In this document: positions 8,728 to 16,731 of the stretch, one piece after another
Layout: each line of letters begins with the position of its first letter
Numbering within the stretch: position 1 is the first letter of the stretch
NCBI RefSeq assembly: GCF_041360795.1
Contig: NZ_JBFUPW010000003.1
Coordinates: forward strand, 310,001 to 374,000
DNA length: 64,000 nt
Source of the DNA: Arthrobacter_E sp041360795
GTDB lineage: Bacteria > Actinomycetota > Actinomycetes > Actinomycetales > Micrococcaceae
Direction of reading: 5' to 3'
Made by a program: the position numbers and the translations under genes
Notes under the pieces: model-generated
What the model was told of the DNA's origin: nothing
What the model saw: the letters and a program-made list of their open reading frames with translations, nothing else
Databases searched by the model: none

Positions 8728-8784
8728 AGTATTTCGACAGTGTTGCCAGCACATGATCCGTGTGAGTCGATCGGAGTTTTCACC

Positions 8785-10464
8785 ATGGGGTTCCAGGGAG
8801 TCGGAGTCAATCCGGGCCGCGTCATCGCTACCGTCAAGCACATGCCGGAGCCGTTGGCGGAGCCTCAGGCCGGGGAGACTCTGCCGCCTGGAGCGGACCC
8901 CGCGGAGGTGATCGCGGGCCTGAAGGCCGCGGCGCTGGCGGTGCACGACGAGCTCAAGGAACGCGCCACACGGGCCAGTGAGGACGGCAAGGCCGTGCTC
9001 GAAGCCACCGCACTCATGGCCAAGGACACCATGCTCCTGAAGGCCGCCGGCAAGCTGATCACGGCCGGCACCGGCGCCGAACGCGCCGTCTGGGAGGCGG
9101 CCGAGGGCGTGGCCGCACAGTTCAAGGCTCTCGGCGGCTACATGGCCGAGCGCGCCACGGACGTGCTGGACGTGCGGGCCCGCCTCGTCGCACAGCTGCG
9201 CGGCGTATCTGCCCCGGGCATCCCGGCGTCGGCGACCCCCTTCATCCTCATGGCGGAGGACCTGGCCCCGGCCGACACCGCCACCCTGGACACCTCCGTG
9301 GTGCTCGCCCTCGCGACCTCCGGCGGCGGCCCCCAGTCCCACACCGCCATCATCGCCCGCTCGCTCGGCCTGCCGGCCGTGGTGGCGGCCGAAGGGATCG
9401 AGGAGATCCCCGAGGGCACCGAAGTGTACGTCGACGGCGCGGCCGGCCTGGTCGTCCCCGAGCCCGGCGACGAGGAGCGCGAAGCGGCCGCTAAGTGGGC
9501 GAGCAGCGCCGCGACCCTGGCCACCTTCGACGGTGAAGGCTCGACGGCGGACGGCCACCTCGTGCCGCTGCTCGCCAATGTGGGCAACGCCAAGGACGCC
9601 GAAGCCGCCGCGGCCCTCGGCGCGCAGGGCGTGGGCCTGTTCCGCACCGAATTCTGTTTCCTGGAACGCGACACCGAGCCGTCCGTGAACGAGCAGGCCG
9701 ACGCCTACCGCGCTGTCTTCGCCGCCTTCCCCGGCAAGAAGGTCGTGGTCCGGACCCTGGACGCGGGCGCGGACAAGCCCCTGCCGTTCCTCACCGACAC
9801 CACCGAACCGAACCCGGCCCTGGGCGTGCGTGGCTACCGCACCGACTGGACCACCCCGGGCGTGCTCGAGCGCCAGCTCTCCGCGATCGCCGTGGCCGCC
9901 GTGGACACCGAGGCCGAGGTCTGGGTCATGGCGCCGATGATCGCGACGCAGCCCGAGGCCGCGCACTTCGCCTCCCTCTGCGCCGGTGTGGGGCTGAAGA
10001 CCCCGGGCGTCATGGTCGAGGTCCCCTCTGCGGCCCTGAACGCGGCCAGCGTTCTCAAGGACGTCGCGTTCGCCTCGCTCGGCACCAACGACCTCACGCA
10101 GTACACGATGGCCGCGGACCGTATGCTCGGCCCGCTCGCGAGCCTGAACGACCCGTGGCAGCCCGCCGTTCTCCGCCTGGTCCAGCTGACCGTCGAGGGC
10201 GCCAGGGCCGCCGGGGACAAGGCCGTGGGCGTCTGTGGTGAGTCCGCCGCGGACCCGGCACTCGCCGTCGTGCTCACCGGTCTGGGCGTGAACACGCTGT
10301 CCATGACCGCACGGTCGCTGGCCGCCGTCGGCACCGTGCTGAAGAGCGTCACGCTGGCCGAGGCCCAGGAGATCGCCGCGCTGGCCCTGAACGCCGCGAC
10401 CGCCGTGGAGGGCCGCGCCGCCGTCCGCGCCCGGCTGCCCATCCTGGACGACCTCGGCCTGTAG
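8785..10464 (+). CDS. ptsI: PTS enzyme I (phosphoenolpyruvate-protein phosphotransferase)
   Basis: Enzyme I takes a phosphoryl group from phosphoenolpyruvate and passes it to HPr, starting the sugar phosphotransferase chain in the cytoplasm. The 559-residue length is standard. The N-terminal domain contains the active-site histidine His186 in SGGGPQSHTAIIAR, the equivalent of the E. coli phosphohistidine. The linker is followed by the C-terminal TIM barrel with GVGLFRTEFCFLE, the metal/PEP region SLGTNDLTQYTMAADR and the catalytic cysteine in AVGVCGESAAD. The start at 8785 (MGFQGVGVNPG) is chosen because a conserved GxxxxxG strand begins there, with GGAG about 10 bases upstream; the longer reading frame upstream would overlap the previous terminator. 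ptsH follows 68 bases later, so the two general PTS proteins form an operon. Confidence 0.93.
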   Translation: MGFQGVGVNPGRVIATVKHMPEPLAEPQAGETLPPGADPAEVIAGLKAAALAVHDELKERATRASEDGKAVLEATALMAKDTMLLKAAGKLITAGTGAERAVWEAAEGVAAQFKALGGYMAERATDVLDVRARLVAQLRGVSAPGIPASATPFILMAEDLAPADTATLDTSVVLALATSGGGPQSHTAIIARSLGLPAVVAAEGIEEIPEGTEVYVDGAAGLVVPEPGDEEREAAAKWASSAATLATFDGEGSTADGHLVPLLANVGNAKDAEAAAALGAQGVGLFRTEFCFLERDTEPSVNEQADAYRAVFAAFPGKKVVVRTLDAGADKPLPFLTDTTEPNPALGVRGYRTDWTTPGVLERQLSAIAVAAVDTEAEVWVMAPMIATQPEAAHFASLCAGVGLKTPGVMVEVPSAALNAASVLKDVAFASLGTNDLTQYTMAADRMLGPLASLNDPWQPAVLRLVQLTVEGARAAGDKAVGVCGESAADPALAVVLTGLGVNTLSMTARSLAAVGTVLKSVTLAEAQEIAALALNAATAVEGRAAVRARLPILDDLGL

Positions 10465-10532
10465 CGGCCCCGGTCTGTGACAGCCTCGGATTTTCACCCG
10501 ACCCTCACCGTTTCCACCTGAAGGAGAACCCC

Positions 10533-10811
10533 ATGCCCGAACGCACAGCAGTCGTCGCCAGCGCCTCCGGCCTGCACGCCCGTCCCGCCGCGATCTTCGC
10601 CGAGGCCGCAGCCGAGCTGGACGTCGAGGTGACGATCGCCCTGGCCGGCACCCCCGAGGATGAGGCCATGGACGCCTCGAGCATCCTGTCCCTCATGACC
10701 CTGGGCGCCGGCAACGGCGACACCGTGGTCCTCCGCGCCGAGGGCCCGGGCGCCGACGAGGCCCTGGACAAGCTCGCCACCCTCGTCGAAACCGACCTGG
10801 ACGCCGAGTAG
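10533..10811 (+). CDS. ptsH: HPr phosphocarrier protein
   Basis: HPr carries the phosphoryl group from enzyme I to sugar-specific IIA proteins. The 92-residue protein has the active-site His15 in ASGLHARPAA and the regulatory-serine region MDASSILSLMTLGA around residues 46-60, where Gram-positive HPr is phosphorylated by HPr kinase. A good AAGGAGAA ribosome site precedes the ATG. Its position directly after ptsI and before a strong hairpin marks the end of the pts operon. Both general PTS genes are here, but no sugar-specific EII genes are in the window. Confidence 0.95.
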   Translation: MPERTAVVASASGLHARPAAIFAEAAAELDVEVTIALAGTPEDEAMDASSILSLMTLGAGNGDTVVLRAEGPGADEALDKLATLVETDLDAE

Positions 10812-10837
10812 CACTCCCCGCCTTCCCTATCGACTGT

Positions 10838-10890
10838 CCCCGGCGGCTCCCGGGCCTCGCAAGCTCGGCTCGGGGCCCTCGCCGCCGGGG
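10838..10890 (+). terminator. Hairpin terminator after ptsH
   Basis: CCCCGGCGGC (10838-10847) pairs with GCCGCCGGGG (10881-10890), and an inner GGGCC/GGCCC stem strengthens it. It lies 26 bases after the ptsH stop; no clear T tract follows. Confidence 0.65.
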
Positions 10891-10942
10891 GCCCACCATA
10901 GGATGCCGGAATCACCCCGAATCGGGTGGAAAATGGCATCTT

Positions 10943-11377
10943 ATGGAGCAGTCGACGTTTAAGGCCCAGCCGCACACCACCGGCGCCCTCGCCGCCGACG
11001 CCGCCTCCGGGCTGCGGCGAGCGCTCGACGGCGGCCAGGACGTCACCGTCTTCGTGGACGGCACGGTCTTCCGGCTCCCCGACGGCGCACGGGACGCCGT
11101 CGTGGACCTCCTGACCCGCCTGTCCCGCGGGGAGACGGTCACCGTGAGCAGCGGCGATGCCGCTCACGTGGAGTCCCGCGACCCCCTCGACGACGAACTC
11201 CTCACCACGAGCAAGGCGGCGGAACTGGCCGGCATCTCCCACACGTACCTGCGCAACATGACGGACCGGGGCGAGATCCCGGTGCAGTACCGCGGCACGC
11301 ACCGCCGGATCCGCCGCGGCGACATCACTGCCTGGCTGGCCGCGCAGAAGGCTTCAAACCCCGGAACCGTAGACTGA
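10943..11377 (+). CDS. Excisionase/MerR-like helix-turn-helix DNA-binding protein
   Basis: A 144-residue protein whose last 60 residues match the helix-turn-helix family 17 (excisionase-like) domain: DELLTTSKAAELAGISHTYL, then a helix RNMTDRGEIPVQYRGTHRRIRRGDITAWLAAQ. In this family that domain binds DNA as a single wHTH. The N-terminal 80 residues form a small mixed domain (VTVFVDGTVFRLPDGARDAVVDLLTRL) often found with this domain in actinobacterial antitoxin-like proteins. The usual partner there is a PIN-domain toxin, but the next gene is a membrane protein, so toxin-antitoxin function is not supported. A -10-like TAGGAT lies at about 10898. The stop codon overlaps the -10 box of the next gene. 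Confidence 0.75.
   Translation: MEQSTFKAQPHTTGALAADAASGLRRALDGGQDVTVFVDGTVFRLPDGARDAVVDLLTRLSRGETVTVSSGDAAHVESRDPLDDELLTTSKAAELAGISHTYLRNMTDRGEIPVQYRGTHRRIRRGDITAWLAAQKASNPGTVD
11370..11375 (+). promoter_or_regulatory. -10 box for a leaderless transcript of the 11382 gene
   Basis: TAGACT ends six bases before the GTG start at 11382, the spacing expected when transcription begins on the start codon. It overlaps the 3' end of the helix-turn-helix gene. Confidence 0.5.
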
Positions 11378-11381
11378 TCCC

Positions 11382-11858
11382 GTGCCCAAACTCTTCGGTC
11401 TTCACAACCTCTACGGCGCCCTCGCGGCGATCCTCGTCGGGACGCTCCTGAGCCTGTTGAGGGCCAATGGACTGATGCAGCTGCTCTTCGTGGTGGTGGC
11501 GTACATCGGCGGGTCGATCGTGGCGCATGACGTGCTGAAGAAGCGCCGTGCGGCCCACGAACCGGCGCCCACCCCCGACGAAGACCAGGGGGCGCGCTTC
11601 CACCACTTCGACTCCCGTTCCCTGGACCGGATCCAGGAGGAACGGGCTCTCTCGGACCGCCGCGAAGCGGACGCGCCGAACCTTCAGCCCACACCCCCGG
11701 CGCCCGCCACGCCGGTCGCCGAACCGCCGGCGCCCGCCCCGCACACCTCAGCCTCCGAGGAACCCGCGCCCCAGCACTTCGACGCCCGCGCCCTCGAACG
11801 CATCGAGCGCGAACGCCAGGCCACCGAACGCCGCGACTCCGGCCGTCGGGACGCCTGA
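11382..11858 (+). CDS. Hypothetical membrane-anchored protein with duplicated amphipathic motif
   Basis: A 158-residue protein of unknown function. Residues about 8-48 form two hydrophobic helices (LYGALAAILVGTLLSLL and LLFVVVAYIGGSIVAHDVL). The remaining cytoplasmic tail is proline- and alanine-rich and contains the same motif twice: HHFDSRSLDRIQEERALSDRR and, 65 residues later, QHFDARALERIERERQATERR. The repeat looks like an amphipathic or charged helix that could bind a partner. The start is GTG at 11382, placed six bases after a TAGACT -10 box, so it is probably translated from a leaderless mRNA even though the preceding gene ends only four bases upstream. The gene runs toward the convergent PucR regulator. 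Confidence 0.65.
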   Translation: MPKLFGLHNLYGALAAILVGTLLSLLRANGLMQLLFVVVAYIGGSIVAHDVLKKRRAAHEPAPTPDEDQGARFHHFDSRSLDRIQEERALSDRREADAPNLQPTPPAPATPVAEPPAPAPHTSASEEPAPQHFDARALERIERERQATERRDSGRRDA

Positions 11859-11893
11859 GCGGAAGGACACTTAAGCGGAGGTCCGCCGGCCCC

Positions 11894-13114
11894 TCAGATG
11901 CGCGGGCGGCCGTGCCAGCGCGCCGCCTTCAGCGCCGCATGCAGCTCCAGGCGGACGGAGCCCTTGAGCGGGTCCGCTCCGATGATCTGACGGACCTTCG
12001 CGAGCCGGTTGTACACGGTGCTGCGGTGCAGATGGAGCTCGTCGGCCACGTCCTGCACGGTCCCGCCGGTGTCGTAGATCATCTCCAGCACCGGCCGCAG
12101 CTCCTGGTTCTTGTCCCCGGCCTCAAGCGCCGCGAAGTTCAGCGTGCTCGCGCCGCCCCAGTCCATGGGGCCCTGCGCCGCCGTCGCGAAGAACTGGTAG
12201 ATACCGGTGTCGCGGCAGTCGACCAGCTCCCCGAGTGACGGCTCTACGACGCCGGCGAGCGCCGCCGTCCGCGACTCACCGTAAGCGTCCGGCAGCTTCC
12301 GGATCTCGGCGAAGGGCTCGCTGAGCCCCAGGACGATCCGCGGCCTGCCCTGTCCCGACCGTTTGGCGAGTTCCAGCTGATAGTGCACCAGGACCTGCGC
12401 ATGCACCGCCCGGCCCTGCGAGGCCCGGAACAGCATGACGGAGTGGCTGGGGCGGCCCGCGCTGAAGAGCGCCTCCTGCACCCCGACCGTGGACTGCAGC
12501 GCCGCGCTGCGGTGTGTGAGGGAGGCCGCCAAGGGGTCCTCGGGCTCGTGGCGCGCGCCGGCGTCGAGCACCGTGATCAGCTGCCACGGCCCCTTCCCGT
12601 GCACTTCCGCCCAATTGCCGACGGCGGCGATCGCACCGCGCTCCCCCGAGCAGGCGGAGAGGAACTCGACTTCGCGGCGCTTGCGCTGCTCCGACTCGGC
12701 CGTGTTGGACTCGAGGAGCAACGTGGCCAAGAGCTCGATCTCGTGGCGGACCTCGGCCAGCTGGCCCAGGATCGGAGCGGCGCTGGTCTCCCCGCTGCTC
12801 TGCTGGACCCAGAGGTACCCGACCCGGAAACCACGCACCAGGAGCGGAACGCAGACGCGGCCCAGCATGCCGAGCTCGTCATTGGCCGGGACCACGACGG
12901 GCCGGACGGCGGCCGAGATGCCGTGCGAGAGCTGCCAGGCGCTGACGTCCGGCGGCACCCTCTTGGTGAGCAGGAAGTTCACCCGCACACGGTCGGCCTG
13001 CTGCTGATTGGAGCTGTAGGCCACGAGGAGACCGTCCAGATCCTCCAGGGACAAGCCACGCCCCAGGCGGGCGGCGAGCTGCTCGACGAGCTGTTCGACA
13101 TCGGGTTGCTGCAT
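11894..13114 (-). CDS. PucR-family transcriptional regulator (probable activator of ald)
   Basis: A 406-residue regulator. The C-terminus holds the PucR/CdaR helix-turn-helix (LEMIYDTGGTVQDVADELHL followed by HRSTVYNRLAKVRQIIG), and the middle contains a GGDEF-like/sugar-diacid domain seen as HSVMLFRASQGRAVHAQVLV and RPRIVLGLSEPFAEIRKLPDA. The N-terminal region probably senses a ligand. It is divergent from alanine dehydrogenase with 237 bases between the starts. In Bacillus the PucR-family protein AdeR activates ald, so this arrangement suggests the same role here. The ATG at 13114 lies seven bases after a TAGGCT -10 box and is likely leaderless; the reading frame is open for a further 49 codons upstream but those residues are not helix-like. 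Confidence 0.8.
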   Translation of the reverse strand: MQQPDVEQLVEQLAARLGRGLSLEDLDGLLVAYSSNQQQADRVRVNFLLTKRVPPDVSAWQLSHGISAAVRPVVVPANDELGMLGRVCVPLLVRGFRVGYLWVQQSSGETSAAPILGQLAEVRHEIELLATLLLESNTAESEQRKRREVEFLSACSGERGAIAAVGNWAEVHGKGPWQLITVLDAGARHEPEDPLAASLTHRSAALQSTVGVQEALFSAGRPSHSVMLFRASQGRAVHAQVLVHYQLELAKRSGQGRPRIVLGLSEPFAEIRKLPDAYGESRTAALAGVVEPSLGELVDCRDTGIYQFFATAAQGPMDWGGASTLNFAALEAGDKNQELRPVLEMIYDTGGTVQDVADELHLHRSTVYNRLAKVRQIIGADPLKGSVRLELHAALKAARWHGRPRI

Positions 13115-13121
13115 GTCGTCC

Positions 13122-13127
13122 AGCCTA
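13122..13127 (-). promoter_or_regulatory. -10 box for a leaderless pucR-type transcript
   Basis: On the minus strand TAGGCT ends seven bases before the ATG at 13114. The spacing implies that transcription starts at the start codon. Confidence 0.5.
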
Positions 13128-13351
13128 CTGGACGGCAAGCTACACCAGGCGACACTTGCCGCCGCGGCCCTGAACAAATGTAGATTCCCTGGGAGGACGA
13201 ACCCCGGAATTCCGCGGATCCTGCTCCGTCGAAGGGAGGCTCGCCCTGTCGGGTGGCTCACACCGGACCTAAGCTGATCCCACAGAAACTTCCCCGGTCC
13301 GCACCGGGCCAGAGACCGGCCCGACGGACATGAACGTCATGGAGCCCCCAC

Positions 13352-14461
13352 ATGATCATCGGTGTCCCCAAGGAAATCAAGAACAACGAATTCCGCGTGG
13401 CCATCACGGCCTCCGGTGTCCACGAACTGCGTCACCACGGCCACGACGTCCTCATCGAGGCGGGGGCCGGCCTCGGTTCCGGCATCACCGACGCCGAATA
13501 CGAAGCCGCCGGCGCCACCCTGCTGGCCGACGCCGATGAGGTCTGGGCCCGTGCCGACATGGTCATGAAGGTCAAGGAGCCCATCGCCGCGGAGTACCAC
13601 CGTTTCCGTCAGGGCCTCATCCTCTTCACCTACCTGCACCTGGCCGCTGAGCCCGAGCTGACCGCACGACTCGTGGAGTCCGGGGTCACGGCCATCGCGT
13701 ATGAGACCGTGCAGGAAGGCCGCGCCCTCCCGCTGCTCGCCCCCATGTCCGAGGTGGCCGGCCGCCTCTCCGTGCAGGTGGGCGCCTCGTCGCTCCTGGC
13801 CCCGAACGGCGGCAAGGGCATCCTCCTGGGCGGCGTCCCCGGCGTGCGCCCGGCGAACGTCGTCGTCCTCGGCGCCGGCGTGGCGGGCACCAACGCCGCC
13901 GTCATGGCCATGGGCGCCGGTGCGGATGTCACCATCCTTGACATCAACATCAACCGCCTGCGTGAGCTCGACGCCCTCTACGGGGGCCGCCTGAAGACCG
14001 TGGCCTCCAACTCCTACGAGATCGAGCGCGCCCTGGTCGAGGCCGACCTGGTCATCGGCTCCGTCCTGATCCCGGGCGCCAAGGCCCCCAAGCTCGTCAC
14101 CAATGAGCTGGTCGCCAAGATGAAGCCGGGCTCGGTCCTGGTGGACATCGCCGTGGACCAGGGCGGCTGCTTCGAGGACACCCACCCCACCACGCACGAG
14201 GACCCCACCTTCAAGGTCCACAACTCGATCTTCTACTGCGTGGCGAACATGCCGGGCGCCGTCCCGAACACCTCCACCTACGCGCTGACCAACGTCACCC
14301 TGCGCTACGCCGTGGCGCTGGCGAATCTGGGCGTCCGGGCCGCTTTCGAGCGCGACGCCGCCCTGGCCGCCGGCCTGAACGTGGCGGCGGGCAAGGTGGC
14401 GCACCACTCGGTCTCCGACGCCTCCGGCCTGGAACTCTCCGACTGGCGCGACCTGGTCTAG
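13352..14461 (+). CDS. ald: Alanine dehydrogenase
   Basis: Converts L-alanine and NAD+ to pyruvate, ammonia and NADH in the cytoplasm, linking alanine to carbon and nitrogen use. The 369-residue length is standard. The pyruvate-binding residues are present: Arg15 in NNEFRVA, Lys75 in VMKVKEP, and the catalytic His96 in FTYLHLAAE. The NAD-binding Rossmann motif VVVLGAGVAGTNAA (about 169-182) and the aspartate-containing DINI segment follow. Residues ASNSYEIERAL and VDQGGCFEDTHPTTH are also typical. GGAG lies seven bases before the ATG. A PucR-family regulator is divergent upstream, and an unusually large hairpin lies 24 bases after the stop. Confidence 0.95.
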   Translation: MIIGVPKEIKNNEFRVAITASGVHELRHHGHDVLIEAGAGLGSGITDAEYEAAGATLLADADEVWARADMVMKVKEPIAAEYHRFRQGLILFTYLHLAAEPELTARLVESGVTAIAYETVQEGRALPLLAPMSEVAGRLSVQVGASSLLAPNGGKGILLGGVPGVRPANVVVLGAGVAGTNAAVMAMGAGADVTILDININRLRELDALYGGRLKTVASNSYEIERALVEADLVIGSVLIPGAKAPKLVTNELVAKMKPGSVLVDIAVDQGGCFEDTHPTTHEDPTFKVHNSIFYCVANMPGAVPNTSTYALTNVTLRYAVALANLGVRAAFERDAALAAGLNVAAGKVAHHSVSDASGLELSDWRDLV

Positions 14462-14484
14462 TCCGCGGGCTCTCCTCGCTCAGG

Positions 14485-14601
14485 ACGGGTGGGGAGGAGC
14501 GAAGCTCTGGCTGCTATCCCCGCGCCCTGTAGACAGCGTTCGCTGTGCTCAGGGCGCGGGGCCCCTTTACGCAGCCTGCCGCTTCACTCCTCCCCACCCG
14601 T
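14485..14601 (+). other. 117-base nested hairpin downstream of ald
   Basis: A long self-complementary stretch with four consecutive stems. The outer arms are 21 bases with 20 matches (14485-14505 with 14581-14601). Then come GGCTGC/GCAGCC (14509-14514 with 14571-14576), CCCCGCGCCCTG/CAGGGCGCGGGG (14518-14529 with 14550-14561, perfect) and ACAGCG/CGCTGT (14533-14538 with 14541-14546) closed by a small loop. T-rich sequence (TTTGTCGTTTT) follows the outer arm. It could be an oversized intrinsic terminator for ald, a structured 3' RNA, or a small inverted-repeat element. Confidence 0.75.
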
Positions 14602-14937
14602 TTGTCGTTTTGGCCGCGTCCGACCAGCCCGCACGACGCGAACACCCCACACCACCGGACCCCGCCCGGAGACCTCGCTCCCGAGGGATGAAACACCCCG
14701 GGCTCCTTCTCCCCTCGACCCTGCCGACACCGCCGAAACGGCCCATCCTCACGTTCCGGCCCACGACGGCGGCGGCTCCGAGGTGCGGCGGGGGTGGCGG
14801 GTTGCGGCCGGCCGCGTCAAGGGGCCCCACGGCCTGTTCCACAACGGGACCCGACCATCACGCCGTGGGGAAAGCGGCCAGAGCAACCCGGCACCCCCAC
14901 CGCCCACCCACAAAACCCAGCCCCGCCGTCGTGCCCA
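14602..14937. other. Non-coding gap between the ald hairpin and the ABC-F gene
   Basis: The open frames here have no recognisable domain, no ribosome binding site and atypical composition. I see only proline-codon-rich sequence and the -10 box of the next gene at its right end. No tRNA or other RNA was recognised. Confidence 0.5.
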
Positions 14938-14943
14938 TAAACT
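14938..14943 (+). promoter_or_regulatory. -10 box for a leaderless ABC-F transcript
   Basis: TAAACT ends six bases before the ATG at 14950, and no Shine-Dalgarno sequence precedes that ATG. A leaderless transcript is the simplest reading; no good -35 box is seen. Confidence 0.55.
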
Positions 14944-14949
14944 GAAGCA

Positions 14950-16632
14950 ATGGGCCATATCGACGTTGCCGGCATCGACTACTTTCTTTCGGACGGCACC
15001 CAACTCCTCAACGGCGTGACCTTCAAGGTCCCCGACGGCACCAAGACCGCCCTGATCGGGCCGAACGGCACCGGTAAGACCACGCTCTTCCGCATCATCT
15101 CCGGTGACCTCAAGCCGGACGAGGGCGTGGTGGGCCGTTCCGGCGGCATGGGCATCATGCGCCAGTTCGTGGGCCAGGTCCGTGACGAATCCACGGTCCG
15201 TGACCTCCTCCTCACCACCGCCACCCCCGCCCTCGCGGCGACCGGGAAGGCGGTCGAGGAGGCGGAGAACGCCATGCTGGAGCACGACGACGAGCCCACC
15301 CAGATGCGGTACGCGCAGGCGATCGTCGACTGGGGGGACGCAGGCGGCTACGAGCTGGAGACCGTCTGGGACGAGGTCTGCATGGCCGCGCTCGGCGTCT
15401 CGTTCGACAAGGCGGCGCACCGCGCGGCGTCGTCACTGTCCGGCGGCGAGCAGAAGCGACTGGTGCTGGAAGCGCTGTTCTCCGGCCCGGATGAACTGCT
15501 GCTCCTCGACGAACCAGACAACTACCTCGACGTGCCCGGCAAGCGCTGGCTCGAGGACAAGCTCCGGGAGTCCAAGAAGACCGTGTTCTTCATCAGCCAC
15601 GACCGCGAGCTGCTGAACAACGCCGCGGACCGCATCGTGACCCTGGAGCCCGGCATCAACGGCGCCGGCGCCTGGATCCACGGCGGCGGCTTCGGCTCGT
15701 ATGTGCAGGCCCGCGAGGACCGCAACGCGCGCTTCGAGGAGCTGCGCAAGCGCTGGGACGAGGAGCACGTGAAGCTCAAGGAGCTGGTCACCATGTACAA
15801 GACCAAGGCCGCGTTCCGCTCCGACATGGCCAACAAGTACCAGGCGGCCCAGACCCGTCTGGCGAAGTTCCTGGAGGCCGGCCCGCCGGAGGCCCTGCCT
15901 CTCGAGCAGAACGTCCAGATGCGCCTGCGCGGCGGCCGCACGGGCAAGCGTGCCGTCGTCGCGGAGAAGCTCGAGCTCACAGGCCTCATGAAGCCGTTCT
16001 CCACGGAGATCTGGTTCGGCGACCGGGTGGGCGTGCTGGGGTCGAACGGGTCGGGCAAGAGCCACTTCCTGCGGCTGCTCGCCGCGGGCGGCACGGATCC
16101 CGAGCGGGAGCACCTGCCGGTCTCGGACATCCAGATCCGCGAGGTGCCCCACGAGGGCACGGTGAAGCTCGGAGCCCGCATCCGGCCCGGGTACTTCGCC
16201 CAGACGCACTCCCGGCCCGACCTGGCCGGACGCACCCTCCTGGACATCCTGCACCGGGGCGACGAGCACCGTTCCGGCCTGGGCCGGGAAGCCGCTTCCG
16301 GCGCGCTCGACTCCTACGGGCTCGTGGCGCAGGCGGAGAACAAGTACGAGTCGCTCTCGGGCGGTCAGCAGGCGCGTTTCCAGATCCTGCTGCTGCAGCT
16401 CTCTGGCGCCACGCTGCTGCTCCTGGACGAGCCGACGGACAACCTGGATCTCCACTCGGGCGAAGCTCTGGAACGCGCGATCGACGCCTTCGAGGGGACC
16501 GTCCTGGCCGTGACGCACGACCGCTGGTTCGCCAAGTCGTTCGACCGCTTCCTGGTGTTCGGCTCGGACGGCAAGGTCTACGAATCCGAGGAGCCGGTCT
16601 GGGACGAGAAGCGGGTGGAGCGCGCCCGCTAG
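14950..16632 (+). CDS. ABC-F family ATP-binding protein
   Basis: A 560-residue soluble protein with two ATP-binding cassettes and no membrane segments, the ABC-F architecture of ribosome-associated ATPases (EttA, Uup, antibiotic-resistance factors). Cassette 1 has Walker A GPNGTGKTT (about 38-46), signature LSGGEQKRLVLE and Walker B LLLLDEPDNYLD. Cassette 2 has GSNGSGKSH, LSGGQQARFQILLL and LLLLDEPTDNLD followed by AVTHDR. The linker between them is rich in charged residues (RFEELRKRWDEEHVKLKELV), as expected for the P-site tRNA-interacting arm. It may be a translation factor or confer ribosome protection; the sequence alone does not separate these. The gene stands alone and is bounded by a bidirectional terminator. 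Confidence 0.88.
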   Translation: MGHIDVAGIDYFLSDGTQLLNGVTFKVPDGTKTALIGPNGTGKTTLFRIISGDLKPDEGVVGRSGGMGIMRQFVGQVRDESTVRDLLLTTATPALAATGKAVEEAENAMLEHDDEPTQMRYAQAIVDWGDAGGYELETVWDEVCMAALGVSFDKAAHRAASSLSGGEQKRLVLEALFSGPDELLLLDEPDNYLDVPGKRWLEDKLRESKKTVFFISHDRELLNNAADRIVTLEPGINGAGAWIHGGGFGSYVQAREDRNARFEELRKRWDEEHVKLKELVTMYKTKAAFRSDMANKYQAAQTRLAKFLEAGPPEALPLEQNVQMRLRGGRTGKRAVVAEKLELTGLMKPFSTEIWFGDRVGVLGSNGSGKSHFLRLLAAGGTDPEREHLPVSDIQIREVPHEGTVKLGARIRPGYFAQTHSRPDLAGRTLLDILHRGDEHRSGLGREAASGALDSYGLVAQAENKYESLSGGQQARFQILLLQLSGATLLLLDEPTDNLDLHSGEALERAIDAFEGTVLAVTHDRWFAKSFDRFLVFGSDGKVYESEEPVWDEKRVERAR

Positions 16633-16657
16633 GTCCGGTCCGCGCCCCTTCCTGATC

Positions 16658-16718
16658 CGCGAGAAGCCACCTCAGCACAGTCCGGGACCCCGGCATGGTG
16701 CTGAAGTGGCTCCTCGCG
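16658..16718. terminator. Bidirectional terminator between the convergent ABC-F and oxidoreductase genes
   Basis: The 21-base arms 16658-16678 and 16698-16718 pair at 19 positions around a 19-base loop. They lie between the stop codons of two convergent genes. T tracts are poor on both sides. Confidence 0.7.
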
Positions 16719-16731
16719 TCTCAGGAGGAGC

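Noticed and set aside
10943..11858. A toxin-antitoxin pair
   Set aside because: The excisionase-like protein is of antitoxin type, but the second gene is a membrane protein with no PIN or other nuclease motif.
14610..14945. An open frame between ald and the ABC-F gene
   Set aside because: Composition is proline/arginine-rich without a ribosome site, and it ends at the -10 box of the next gene; treated as non-coding.
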